This document shows positions 40,680 to 53,266 of a stretch of 64,000 nt of DNA, piece after piece. Position numbers and translations under genes: made by a program. Position 1 is the first letter of the stretch, and every line of letters starts with the position of its first letter. The notes below the pieces were generated by a model, which saw nothing but the letters and a program-made list of their open reading frames with translations, made no database searches and was not told the origin of the DNA. The stretch is from Chamaelirium japonicum (lineage: Eukaryota; Streptophyta; Magnoliopsida; Liliales; Melanthiaceae), in assembly GCA_947650365.1 (NCBI GenBank), contig OX393552.1, forward strand, positions 24,525,444 through 24,589,443, read 5' to 3'.

Positions 40680-43016
40680 TGTTGGAAATAAATCCATGGT
40701 AGAGGCCCGCAGCGGAAGCAAAGTGAAGGTTCGAGGACCGTAGGCGGTATGCGTTACATATCAAAATTTTTATCGAAACGATCTACATATGCGTGTATGA
40801 AACTAGCATGGCAACTACGCGAATCCCTAACGACGATCTAACGCAAAAGAACAATCTAGCATGTATGCATGTTCTAATTATGTTAGATCTACTTGTTAGA
40901 GATCATACCTGCGTGCGGAATCTTTCACCGCGACAAATTTCTTCTTTGTCGATGGAGACGGGCTACGGATCTGCTCGATATAGCTTCGATGCGATGGCCA
41001 TAAATTTCTGTTCCGAACTCCGATTGGGCTGAAATTTGGACTACAGGTAGCCAACTTCGAGACGCAACTTTTGCAACAAGTTTCACGTCGTTTGGACTTC
41101 TGTAGCTCCCATAATCATAGAAACAAAGCTGATTTTCTGTGCAGATTCTGGACAGCAAAAGGTTGCGGGAGACGCCTTCTAGTTCACCCGATCTCACACG
41201 ATGCACGATACCTCGTCGATGGATCTCTGAGTGCCTCCATACGACGAGCCTTCTCCTTCTACGAAACATCACACAAGGAAGATGAGTCGCCATCCAATGG
41301 CGCAAGCGAGGGAGAGAGAGACGAGAGAGGAGATGCGAAGAGAGGAGAGGGGGGCGGCTAGGGTTTCCCTATGGCTTGCATGGCCGGCCCTAGGGCTTGC
41401 CCATGCTCCATAATTTCGTCCCCCCCTCTCTCCCTATGAATATATATAGCCGGTCTATCCATATGGATAAGGACAGTTTGGATAAGGATGACTGATTTAA
41501 TCCTTTTCCCTATATATCTCTTCTTTATCTCTATCTTTTCCTTGGTTTTGAAAACGGTCAAAACCAGCCCGTTTTCTGCGCCTAATGACCGGCCCTTTCA
41601 TCGGAGGCAGCAACCTCCTGAAACCAATAGGGCCGGCCTTGATCAGTCTCTCAACACTTAGGGCTGGCCCCCTTAGTGCATAGTGACGCATGGTATGACC
41701 AAAACGCCCTTATGACACTAGTTGGCCGTTCCTCGTGTACGAGACTTTGCAAGGCACACATAAGTGAAGTGCACCAGTGATTTCACTATTCTCTGAGGTT
41801 CCCTTAGTGTTCCCCTAGTGAAGTCAACTAGTCAACTCGCAACATATCCCGGTGCATCGCACCCATGTGGCAAAGTCCACTTATGACAAGGAATTGCTAC
41901 ATGCGTCTCTGCACTAACCTAGGGTTTCCCCTTAGTGCACACACGTAGCTACGCATCTACCGTGCACTAGTGCGAAGCACTCACGGAGCGTAGGCTTGGA
42001 CTTCTCGCTTCCTCTAACTACGTTCTGTGTTTCGACGAGATGGTATAAGAACCGTACATAATGTCGATAAGGTGGAACCTTCAGGGACCAGGGTTCATGG
42101 CTTCCAACTCAGACTCGATCGACACACTACCCGAGTGTACCATTGATCCTCTGAGTCCGAGTTAACCTGCGTAGCCACCCAGAGTGCGACGCAGGCTGCA
42201 CTCCAATTCCCCCGGACTTACTATGTTCTCTCTCATACCCCTGCTCTCCGCTTAGTATGGTAAACTCGCTGTCCCTCCACTTGGTTCCATGATGCAACTC
42301 GAGCGGTGGAGAATACCGTCAGACTTGAGTGCTCATATGACTCGGTTCCTTCCAGGTTGACCACGTACATCGTACCTCCGATAACTCTGCCGAGTAACCG
42401 GATCCGTCACCAGTCGAACTGATAACCACCTGGCCAGGGTTTAATACGATATAGGTCAGACCAAGGAACGCACCTCCCGTTAGGGGTGTGGATAGCCTGC
42501 AGGAGTGACATGCTGATGCAACGCCAGCCGGGTAACCCAGTACACCGTGGTTTTGGATCACTGCATCCGGATCCTCACACATTGGTGCGCCAAAGCACCA
42601 TACAACTGGTTAGTCCACCAGACATGGCTCCTCAGGGTTTAGGACCGTTTTACCCTAAGCAGAAACACGGTTTAGTGCACCGGTGTCTGCTCACCGATCT
42701 GTGCACCATGTTGGTTCCGTTCGGCCACAGACACTGTGCCTGGTAATGACCGTGGTGGAGACACCCACGCTCTGTCATCCCAACAGCTTATCCTGATAGG
42801 GCGACCAACCCTAATCAGAGCTGTGAACGTATTTAGGTTACATGGGACCAATCCCTTGAGTCTCCCACTCAAGTGGATTACCATGTAGCCATGGCTCTCT
42901 GTTCTGTAATCAGAACACGTACTAAGGTACGTACCAATATGCATTCCTATACTATCAACCATACATAGCTAAACTATAGGTTTTTTACGAGCTGTAGACC
43001 TCACCAATTCTAACAA
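40680..43016 (-). repeat. Copia LTR (3' LTR in element orientation)
   Basis: About 2337 bp. Near its start, in about 180 bp compared with 48,341 onward, I count five differences; later parts look closer still. Frames of 60-126 codons on both strands are duplicated in the other LTR and are not genes. Confidence 0.92.
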
Positions 43017-43032
43017 TCTCCCACTAGGTCTA
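43017..43032 (-). promoter_or_regulatory. Copia polypurine tract
   Basis: The minus strand reads CCTAGTGGGAGATTG into the LTR. AGTGGGAGATTGTT is the usual Copia tract. Confidence 0.75.
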
Positions 43033-46000
43033 ACGAGGAATAACGGTGTTGAGCTCTGTAGCTTCTACATGCTGCCCAAAAGCCTTTGCAGGAATTCCCT
43101 AAAGGAATTGGCAATATTGTCTGTAGATTCCACCTCAGTACCGCTACTTGCATTTCCTCCTATAACTGTCAGATCAAGTGGAGTTTGTACTTGATGGGTT
43201 TCCCCTAATGGTGGTGTCTAGTCTCCTTGGACCTTGCTTACCGCTCTTCTGTTAGCAACAACAGATACCTGAGCCTCTGGTACGCGTCCCAAGTTCTCTA
43301 AGAACTTCCTAAGCCTTACCACCTGATATACTACCTCGCACGCAACAACGTGCTAAGCCTCTATGGTAGAGTCTGTGATGCACTCTTGCTTCACACTCTA
43401 CCAACTACCGCTTCTAATCCCAAGATAAAAATAATCCCTGAAATCGATTCTCTGGAACACACATCTGACACCAAAGTCAGATCTTGTGTGTCCAATCGAT
43501 ATCAGGACCTGTGAAGTGCAAGCTATCTCATAATCCTTACTTAATGAGGATTTTTGAGTATACCCTTCACATCGGTCCAGAGATCTGGACCCGGGTTCGA
43601 CTGAAACCGACCCATCTTCCTGCTACGCAATAGATATCTAGCCTCGTAAACCGAATCTGGCTAGAATCTTATCTTCATGCGTAGCCTGTGACAGCAAGAG
43701 AATCTTGCTCTGGTTATCTCGAGTTACCTTGATTCCCAGAGCATAACTCGCCTCACTAGGCTCTTTCACATCGAATTGTGATGACTACAAATCTTTACCG
43801 TAAACAATATTCTTACATCATTTTCAATCAGTAGAATATCGTTAACGTAAAGTACTAAATACACCATTGTAGCTATTTCACCTTTCTTGTACCAACTTGG
43901 TTTATCCTCATTCTGATCAAATCCGTGTGAGCGGATTCCCTTGATCAAAATAGATATTCCAACCTGGATGCTTGCATCAGTCCATAAATGGATCATTGCA
44001 ACTTGCATTCCAAATCTTCCTAACCTACTGACACAAAGCCTGGGGCTACATCATCCATATGTCCTTTCCAAATTTCCATTAGGAAATAACTGTCTTGACA
44101 TCCATCAACCAGATCTCCCATTTATAATAGGCTGTGATGGATTAAGAGGATCCGAAATAGACTTAGGCATAGCTACCAGTGAGATGATTTTGACATAGTC
44201 AATCCCTTTTTCTTTGGTAACTAATCTAGCTACTTAAGTCTTAACCGGGTGCTCTTCTTATACACCTCCTACACCCCGAAGGATGATAGTGCTATAAGTG
44301 TCAAGACTGTTCCAAGGAACATTGATGCAAATTTACCTCCATGGTCTTTTGTCAATCAGAGCTGTCGGAAGCTCCCACTACTTCTTCGTAGCTCTAGGGA
44401 TCATCCTCCTGAAACTCTGGATTAACTATCAAAGTTTCTCTATAGTATCTTTCAGGAGCTCTGATAGTCCCACAACGACGAGGTGGTGGTGGTACAAAAG
44501 TAAATTGTTTCTACAGTGTCTGGTATACTAGTTTCTTGTATCATTTACTCCCACTACGTTTTCAGATGCGCACTCTCTACCAGTACCCAGTAGTTCACCC
44601 AGAACTACCTTACCAGTAAACTTATGGTCTATAATATAATCCTAGTCTAGGTAGATGGTATTCGTAGAAACGATTACCTTCCTAACCTCAAGATCATAAA
44701 ACAGTCCACCTTATGCCTCCTAAGGGTAACCTACAAACAGATATACCTGGAACTACATCTCCATCTCATCCCTTTTGTCCTTTTGCACAAGTGCAGGACA
44801 ACCCTATATCTCGAGACTCTATAGTGTCAGCTTTCGCTTAGACCATAGCTCTCTATAGGTCTGAGGCACTGATCTAGATGAGAGATAGTTTCAGATATAA
44901 GCTACTATTTTAAGGTACAACCCCACCAAAGGTGGGTAGTACACTTGGCAATATTCATCATACTACGGACCATGTCAAACAGAGTCCGATTCCTTCTCTC
45001 GGAGACTTCATTCTGACGTGTCATTCTTGGAGCATTTAACTGGGAGATAATCCCATACTCCTTTAGGATCCTATGGAACTCGTCCGATAGTGACTTATTC
45101 CTTCGATTAAATCGAAGAGTCTTCTATCGTCTAGACGCTATTTGAACCATAGACGTCAAAATTAACTAACACCAATACCTTAGTGGCCCTTTTAGTTATT
45201 CTGCCTTCCAGATAACACTCATGGGTTAGAAGGATCTCCGATGAATCTGTGAACAGAAACTCGGCCTTCTTTTACCTTTGAATTTATCTAAGGCAGAATA
45301 TCTAAATCAGAGGGGTCACAAATGGGATATCTCCTCCAAAGGATATAGATGAATTTCAATTAGACGCTGCAGCTGTCATGAAATCTATTTCTGTATTAGG
45401 ATTAAATTTAAAGAGATTTTTCTGATATATTCCTCTAACTATGAAGCTATCAATTCAGTTTAAGATACACACCTACGGTGCTGTCTAAAACTAAAAACTT
45501 TATTTAGCAAGAAGGAAACAGAACTACATCTCTAAAAACAAAATCCGTATTTCGGAAAAACTAAGACAATCATATCTAACAGCTTCCGCAGCGGCTTATG
45601 GCATCAGTACCTATATTAGGATTACTTCACTATAAAGTAGTCTTCTGCTTTCCTTGAATCTCTGTAGACCCGAAGTCTACATTCTAAGAAGCATAAGAAC
45701 TGCTACTAGATAGCGACTCAAATCCTAACATCCTGAGGCCATACTCAATCTTCAAATACCCCCTACACTCGCCAAAGCGGAAATACTTCCGTCCTTAGCG
45801 TTACCAGACTTAGGAGTCCACACTAGTTTCTGCACTAGAATAGTTTTCGATCTCTTATAAGTTACTCCCTTAGGTTCTTCTAAAGAAGACCTAGGTTAAG
45901 CACTAAAGGCATTGCCTTTAATCTTGATCCCATCCTTTGTCTCTTGGAAATCTCCTTAGAAGTTCTGCGTTTATCATCTCTAACTTGTTAAAGCTAAAGT

Positions 46001-48262
46001 CTCTGATAACGCCTTCGAAGGTTCCAGACAAGGATGCAAGACAGACGTCTTCCACCACCTCGTCATCCGGTACTATGTCTTTGGAATCTAGTTCGATCTA
46101 GAACTCAAACATGTGTTCCCGAACAAGCATACCCACAGACATCTCAGTACCGACAAGTATCTTAGTGGAAAAGCGATGAGTCGACTGACTTCGCCTTCCA
46201 GACATCTAATGCAAGTAAAACTTAATTAGAGAAGACCCGGCATATCTCTGACTCGCTTCTAAAGAGTTGTCCGCAAGTCTGCTATAACATAGCACTTGCA
46301 CATCTCCTTAGACTCTTGCTAGTCGTCATATGCCCTAGTTAGTGCCCTAGTAATATCTGGATCCATTAGGTCTAGTACAGGGATATTTAGATTGGAAGCC
46401 AATGTATGTTTACTACCCTAAGCATAAGCTAAAGATAGCTCTTCCGCTCTACGTAGTTAGAGACCCGATAACTGGTTCTCTTATGGGATAACGGATAGGG
46501 GATCTATATGGTTGAATGAAAAACGAATACAAAATAACTTATTTTATGGATTTTAAAAAACAAGCTAATTATATCCAAATGTCAGCGTTACCCTCATAGC
46601 GAAGACACCTCTATGGATTAATTAACCATGTATGTAAGATCTCGGAATCGACTACACCTGCCCTAGGGGGCATCATGTAGCGTCAATCCGCTTACACGGG
46701 CCTTTCCTTGGCCCAGTCCAAATCTGCCAACTAAGGGCTTTGATGGACCATGGTTGTCCTTTTGGCCAGTGCCACGTGATCCCCATTGTGCAAGCAACAG
46801 ATGCCTCACGTCCACTTCGGATGCTTACCCACAAGCCTAAGCAATTACGGCACGGGAGTTCATGCGGCCCCCACTAGGGTGGGATAAAAAGCCCTTCTCT
46901 CCTGGCCCCATAACCGCCATATCCTGAAGGAGACCGCTAAGTTATCTGGCATGGAAAAACATAACCCTCACCCTAGGGGGTGTCGAGCTATGCCCTTCCA
47001 CCCAGACACAAAGCAGTTGGTTGTGGAGGCCAGAGGATCTCGACGAGTCCTCTTACACATCCCTTATTATAGTTGAGGGTTATTTAATGCAAGTATGAGT
47101 GTACACTAAGGTCACGACAACCTATACACTAGACCCTGGTCATACCGTGCTCCCACTAGCATTCAAGCCTTTCGTGAAGCATTAATCGATCTCGGAATAT
47201 CATAGCCCCTGCCTCGAGTGGATTTCTCCACTCAAGGGTCACATTACATATCCCAAGAACATCGATGCTTTGCAAACTTGGCTATTACACTAATGTCCTG
47301 GAGCCTAGCCTAAGGTCAGACTGACAGGAAAGGTCTTCCACTACCATGGCGCCTTACTTATAAATTTGACGAATGATGTCATAGTAGAATTCCAACTCAT
47401 TCTAGGTTTCGATGCTTGCCAAATAGGCACACCTGACTAATTGGGTGTTGACCTAATGGGGGCATAACCAAATGTGAGAAATTCATACTATCATCAAGGG
47501 TCAATTAAATAATAGGCGTCACTAGTGGAATCCTATCCTAATAAGGTCGCTAGGACCCGAGGGGAAAGGGCATCCCTCTAACACAGATAATTAAATTATC
47601 GCATCGGGGTTCTCTACAGAAATATAAAGAACTACTAAAAGAAACAAGCACACAACTGAATCAAGTTCAGGGTCCGACCCCTGAACCTGACTGGCACAGC
47701 GCAGGCTCTCTGTCTCCTTCGCAAGGTCCTCGATCCGGTGCAAGCCTCTGTATACGATCTCCTGACGCTTTCTGCCCTTTGCCGTTATCGTGTACGCTTC
47801 GCCGGATCGTCATCGTCCTCCAAGGTTCCGCTCGTCCTCCCGGTGGTGGATCTTCACGGTAGGTCCTCCTCTTCAATCTGTAACCGAAAAAGATCTAGTA
47901 CGCTTCGAGTAAGTGCTCGCTCGTACACAATTTCCTAGAAAGAAAAGGAAAACAAACCTAGCAAAAGTCTGGGAATCAAGGGTGGTAAATCTTCACCTCT
48001 TGCCCGACTATGGCTCTAAAATCTATCCACACACAGAAGAAAAAACATCCAGACAAAATCGCTAACACGAGGTCCGACCCCCGGTAGCAAGCAATCACAT
48101 ATCCAGAATAATTTTAGAAGTGGCGCCCTGTAAGAACGATTCATAGAACACACAAAAAATATACTATGCATGATCTACTCGTAGAACCCCGATGACGGCA
48201 CATACTATTCATGCGCGCACACGACGGTTTCATGAAAAACATGAAACGCACACCACTAGCGT
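43033..48262 (-). pseudogene. Degenerate Copia pol and leader
   Basis: The clearest remnant is the RT piece at 43,766-44,008 on the minus strand: SHGFDQNEDKPSWYKK followed by YLVLYVNDILLIENDV. Copia RTs have GF.Q...D.C.Y.K and YVDD here, so the catalytic YVDD is now YVND. No frame longer than about 100 codons exists in 5.2 kb. The part from about 46,600 to 48,260, next to the primer site, shows no gag and looks like non-coding leader. The interior could not have supplied its own enzymes in its present state. Confidence 0.75.
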
Positions 48263-48274
48263 GCTCTGATACCA
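48263..48274 (-). promoter_or_regulatory. Copia primer-binding site (initiator-Met tRNA)
   Basis: The plus strand reads gctctgatacca, the complement of TGGTATCAGAGC, two bases from the LTR edge. It fixes the element orientation as minus. Confidence 0.88.
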
Positions 48275-48276
48275 AT

Positions 48277-50612
48277 TGTTGAAAATAAATCCATGGTAGA
48301 GGCCCGCAGCGGAAGCAAAGTGAAGGTCCGAGGACCGTAGGCGGTGTGCGTTACATATCAAAATTTTCATCGAAACGATCTACATATGCGTGTATGAAAC
48401 TAGCATGGCAACTACGCGAATCCCTAATGACGATCTAACACAAAAGAACAATCTAGCATGTATGCATGTTCTAATTATGTTAGATCTACTTGTTAGAGAT
48501 CATACTTGCGTGCGGAATCTTTCACCGCGACAAATTTCTTCTTTGTCGATGGAGACGGGCTACGGATCTGTTCGACATAGCTTCAGTACGACGGCCATAA
48601 CTTTCTGCTCCGAACTCCGATTGGGATGAAATTTGGACTACAGGTAGCCAACTTCGAGACGCAACTTTTGCAACAAGTTTCACATCGTTTGGACTTCTAT
48701 AGCTCCCGGAATCATAGAAACAAAGCTGATTTTCTGTATAGATTCTGGACAGCAAAAGGTTGCGGGAGACGCCTTCTAGTTCACCCGATCTCACACGATG
48801 CACGGCACCTCGTCGATGGATCTCTGAGTGCCTCCATACGACGAGCCTTCTCCTTCTACGAAACATCACACAAGGAAGACGAGTCGCCATCCAATGGCGC
48901 AAGCGAGGGAGAGAGAGACGAGAGAGAAGATGCGAAGAGAGGAGAGGGGGGCGGCTAGGGTTTCCCTATGGCTTGCATGGCCGGCCCTAGGGCTTGCCCA
49001 TGCTCCATAATTTCGTCCCCCCCTCTCTCCCTATGCATATATATAGCCGGCCTATCCATATGGATAAGGACAGTTTGGATAAGGATGACTGATTCAATCC
49101 TTTTCCCTATATATCTCTTCTTTATCTCTATCTTTTCCTTGGTTTTAAAAACGGTCAAAACCAGCCCGTTTTCTGCGCCTAATGACCGGCCCTTTCATCG
49201 GAGGCAGCAACCTCCTGAAACCAATAGGGCCGGTCTTGATCAGTCTCTCAACACTTAGGGCTGGCCCCCTTAGTGCATAGTGACGCATGGTATGACCAAA
49301 ACGCCCTTATGACACTAGTTGGCCGTTCCTCGTGTACGAGACTTTGCAAGGCACACATAAGTGAAGTGCACCAGTGATTTCACTATTCTCTGAGGTTCCC
49401 TTAGTGTTCCCCTAGTGAAGTCAACTAGTCAACTCGCAACATGTCCCGGTGCATCGCACCCATGTGGCAAAGTCCACTTATGACAAGGAATTGCTACATG
49501 CGTCTCTGCACTAACCTAGGGTTTCCCCTTAGTGCACACACGTAGCTACGCATCTACCGTGCACTAGTGCGAAGCACTCACGGAGCGTAGGCTTGGACTT
49601 CTCGCTTCCTCTAACTACGTTCTGTGTTTCGACGAGATGGTATAAGAACCGTACATAATGTCGATAAGGTGGAACCTTCAGGGACCAGGGTTCATGGCTT
49701 CCAACTCAGACTCGATCGACACACTACCCGAGTGTACCATCGATCCTCTGAGTCCGAGTTAACCTGCGTAGCCACCCAGAGTGCGACGCAGGCTGCACTC
49801 CAATTCCCCCGGACTTACTATGTTCTCTCTCATACCCCTGCTCTCCGCATAGTATGGTAAACTCGATGTCCCTCCACTTGGTGCCATGATGCAACTCGAG
49901 CGGTGGAGAATACCGTCAGACTCGAGTGCTCATATGACTCGGTTCCTTCCAGGTTGACTACGTACATCGTACCTCCGATAACTCTGCCGAGTAACCGAAT
50001 CCGTCACCAGTCGAACTGATGACCACCTGGCCAGGGTTTAATACGATGTAGGTCAGACCAAGGAACGCACCTCCCGTTAGGGGTGTGGATAGCCTGCAGG
50101 AGTGACATGCTGATGCAACGCCAGCCGGGTAACCCAGTACACCGTGGTTTTGGATCACTGCATCCGGATCCTCACACATTGGTGCGCCAAAGCACCACAC
50201 AACTGGTTAGTCCACCAGACATGGCTCCTCAGGGTTTAGGACCGTTTTACCCTAAGCAGAAACAAGGTTTAGTGCACCGGTGTCTGCTCACCGATCTGTG
50301 CACCATGTTGGTTCCGTTCGACCACAGACACTGTGCCTGGTAATGACCGTGGTGGAGACACCCACGCTCTGTCATCCCAACAGCTTATCCTGATAGGGCG
50401 ACCAACCCTAATCAGAGCTGCGAACGTATTTAGGTTACATGGGACCAATCCCTTGAGTCTCCCACTCAAGTGGATTACCATGTAGCCATGGCTCTCTGTT
50501 CTGTAATCAGAACACGTACTAAGGTACTTACCAATATGCATTCCTATACTATCAACCATACATAGCTAAACTATAGGTTTTTTACGAGCTGTAGACCTCA
50601 CCAATTCTAACA
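48277..50612 (-). repeat. Copia LTR (5' LTR in element orientation)
   Basis: About 2336 bp, pair of 40,680-43,016. It would carry the element's promoter. Confidence 0.92.
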
Positions 50613-50617
50613 TCCCG

Positions 50618-50645
50618 TCGGCGCACTCCTCCTTGAGGGGGCATT
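50618..50645 (+). promoter_or_regulatory. Polypurine tract of the Tat element
   Basis: ctccttgagggggcatt directly before the 3' LTR. TTGAGGGGGCA is the usual form in Tat elements. Confidence 0.8.
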
Positions 50646-52896
50646 TGTAGACACACAAATTGTGTCTAACCCGCACCCGACTCGCATGCACCAATGCGGA
50701 GGCCAACCCGACGCGCACTCGAACCCGGACCCGACTCGCATGCACCAATACGGAGGCAAACCCGACACGCACTCGGACCCGGACCTGACTCACATGCACC
50801 AATGCGGAGGGAGACCCGACACGCAAACCGGACCCGACCCACGCCAAACAAGGAGCCGGGTAGGCCCATCCTCAAGTGGGTCCCACCCGGCCCCCCTATA
50901 GAAATCCGAACCCCTTAGGGGGGTGGCCGGCTATGCAAGAAAAGAAGGAAAAGGAAGAAAGAAAGAAAAGAAAGGAAATAAAAGAGAAGGAAAGAAAAGA
51001 AAAGGAAAGAAAAGAAGAAAAAGGAAACAAATACCGCCATGCGCGGGGGGAGGTTACGTATGACGTCTATGTAAGTGTGGATCTGCACCGATCCCTCGAT
51101 TCAACGGATAAGAAACGAAGCCAGGTCGCTATCGGATTTATGTGCAAGATTCAAAATAAATTCAAAAATGACTGAGCCATAACTACTCCGCCAGAAAAGG
51201 AAAGCAAATAAAGGCTTATTCCCCTCATCAATGAATGAATAAATCTTGGGTAGTTATAGGAGAGATATTAAAGGGATTCAAATAAATCTTCCCATATTCC
51301 CTCCCCTCCTCTCCTTCACCTATAAATAGAGGGGGAGGGGGTAGGCTCAAAGGGTCGAAGACGAAGAGAAGACGAAAGGGCTCTGTAGAAGAGGAGACAC
51401 GCTCTTCATCGACCCAAGGCTTAACGAGGCACCGGCAAGCCTATCCCTTCGAGATCGACTTAGTCCATTGAAAGCCCTCATCCAAGTGAAGACCCTTGCA
51501 CAATAAGATCAAGCCTTCGGCTCCGTGCATGAAGAAGAAAGCTTGGAGAAGAAGAACCCTTCGACTCCGAAGACGCCATAAGCAAAGGCCGGAGAAGAAG
51601 ATCGGAGTGGCATCACCCCGTCGTCTCCAACAAGCCTTCGACTCCGATAAAGCCCAAAAGCCCAGAGAAGAAAACCGAAGTGTCATCACCCCGTCGCCTT
51701 CGATAAACGCCCGCTCCATCCACGAAGAAGAAAGCTTGGAGAGAAATACTCGAAGCGTCGCTACACCCGTCGTCTTCAAGGCAAAGCCGATGCTACAACC
51801 GTCACACGGAGATCGGTGCTACCCCCGCCGTCTTCAAAGGAATCATTCGACTCCGATCACGCCAAAGAAGCCCGGAGAAGAAGAGAAGCAAAGTCATCAT
51901 TACGCCTGTCATCTTCAAAGCAGAGTCGTCGCTATACCCATCATCTTCAAAGTAAAGCTGACGCTACAACCATCGCCACAGAGCCGGTGCTACCCCCGCT
52001 GTCTTCAAAGGAACCTTTCGACTTCGATCACGCCAAAGAAGCCCGGAGAACAAAAGAAGTAAAGTCATCGCTACACCCGTTGTCTTCAAAGCAAAGCCGA
52101 TGCTACAACCGTCGCACGGAGATCAGTGCCACCATCGCCGTCTTCAAAGGAACCCTTCGACTCCGATCATGCCAAAGAAGCCCGGAGAAGAAGAGAAGTC
52201 GAGCCGACGCCTAAACCGTCGAGGAAGCCAGAAGCCTTAAAGAAGTAGCCACCGCCGTTCGAGAAGAAGATCGAGTCAACACCGAAGCAAAAGCCAACGC
52301 AAGAAGCCAAAGCAAAAGCCCTGGTAAAGCCTGTGCCAAAGCAACGCCAGTGACAAAGCCAAGCAACTACGCCGGACACAAGCAAAGCACCGCACGTTCT
52401 AGCCGATACGATGTGAAGTCCAGAAGAACTAAAGCATCGCAAGCCTCTACAAGTCTACGTTCAAGCGCAAGCGCCAAAGTAAAGCAAAAGCCAAAGCCGA
52501 CGCCAAAAGCACGATCGACGCCGCGAACCGACGATCAAGGACACCAAGGTCTAGCAAGGATCGAGAAAGATACGAAGACCGAGAAATGACACCGAAAACC
52601 CCTAACCGAGAAAGCACGAAGCACGGAAGGGATAAAAGCAACAGCGGATATTCCTTAGCCTCTCAAAGAACCCTCACCCTATAAAGACCTCTGTCCTGAG
52701 CAACCCCTTCAGAGCTCTCGCACGAATACCACGTGGAGACGCGGATCAAAGGGACCCTCCAAAGGATCTCTCCCATAATCTCCTGATCGAATATTTGTCG
52801 CACCCGGCTCACCACCCCCGAGTCCCCGAGTCCCGGCCTCTGTAATCTTCGTGTGTTCGCAATAAAGACGATCCAGATCTTTTTTCTGCGCATGCA
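50646..52896 (+). repeat. 3' LTR of the Tat element
   Basis: About 2251 bp, tgtagacacac..gcatgca, followed by the target duplication agcat. It lacks the hAT MITE of the 5' LTR and keeps the 54-bp triplicate and the CT/GA subrepeats. A tataaataga block near 51,322 is the likely LTR core promoter. Confidence 0.9.
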
Positions 52897-53040
52897 AGCA
52901 TCACTCTTCATTTATGTGAAATCACAGTGCAAGTAGCATTACTTTTCATCTATGTTAAATCACAATACAACTTCTTGGAATGATGTGCAAGTAGCATCAC
53001 TCTTCATCTAAGTTAAATCACAGTGCAATCTAATCCTCTG
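52897..53040. repeat. Minisatellite, right part, and target duplication AGCAT
   Basis: agcat (52,897-52,901) then further units of the array seen at 15,830-16,138. Removing the nest joins the two parts in register. Confidence 0.8.
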
Positions 53041-53089
53041 TTGTGTTGCCTCAAAATGTGCTCAACTAATAAACTTCAAATTATTATAG

Positions 53090-53266
53090 AGCTTACATCA
53101 AAGTGATGATCATAAAGATAGTTCAGGGGATTTTACGAGACTCGAAGAGCTTGCTCGATGTTCTGAGATGGTCAGCAAGGAGGAAGCCCAGGAAAGAAGC
53201 AATGTTGAAAGTACAACGATTATATCGACAGACACCAAGCCGTCAGCGGTGATGGTCCTTAGTTAA
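53090..53266 (+). pseudogene. Possible terminal exon, cut off from its gene by the nest
   Basis: After an acceptor-like ttattatag a frame of 58 codons stays open to TAA (53,264-53,266). It reads LHQSDDHKDSSGDFTRLEEL, then ARCSEMVSKEEAQE and ends PSAVMVLS: an acidic, Ser-rich and helical composition more like a real protein than the surrounding DNA. An A/T-rich 3' UTR-like stretch follows. By position it could be the last exon of the FAR1-like gene at 13.2-15.6 kb, with the 36.8-kb nest in an intron or in the array next to it. I do not recognise the sequence itself. Confidence 0.33.

Larger units (their letters stand above)
40680..50612 (-). mobile_element. Copia-type LTR retrotransposon on the minus strand, coding region degenerate
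   Basis: LTRs at 40,680-43,016 and 48,277-50,612 start TGTTG and end TAACA on the plus strand. A perfect 5-bp duplication tcccg flanks the element (40,675-40,679 and 50,613-50,617). The primer site beside the right LTR (48,263-48,274) and the purine tract beside the left LTR show it reads right to left. The 5.3-kb interior has only a short readable RT piece, although the LTRs are almost identical. It sits 28 bp before the polypurine-tract end of the Tat element. Confidence 0.92.

Noticed and set aside
40793-42962. Duplicated ORFs of 60-126 codons (again at 48,390-50,559)
   Set aside because: They are Copia LTR sequence; duplication is due to the LTR pair.
48263-48274. tRNA gene-like sequence (also 716-727 and 28,892-28,903)
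   Set aside because: These are 12-base primer-binding sites complementary to the end of initiator-Met tRNA. No cloverleaf surrounds them. I found no tRNA or rRNA gene in the window.
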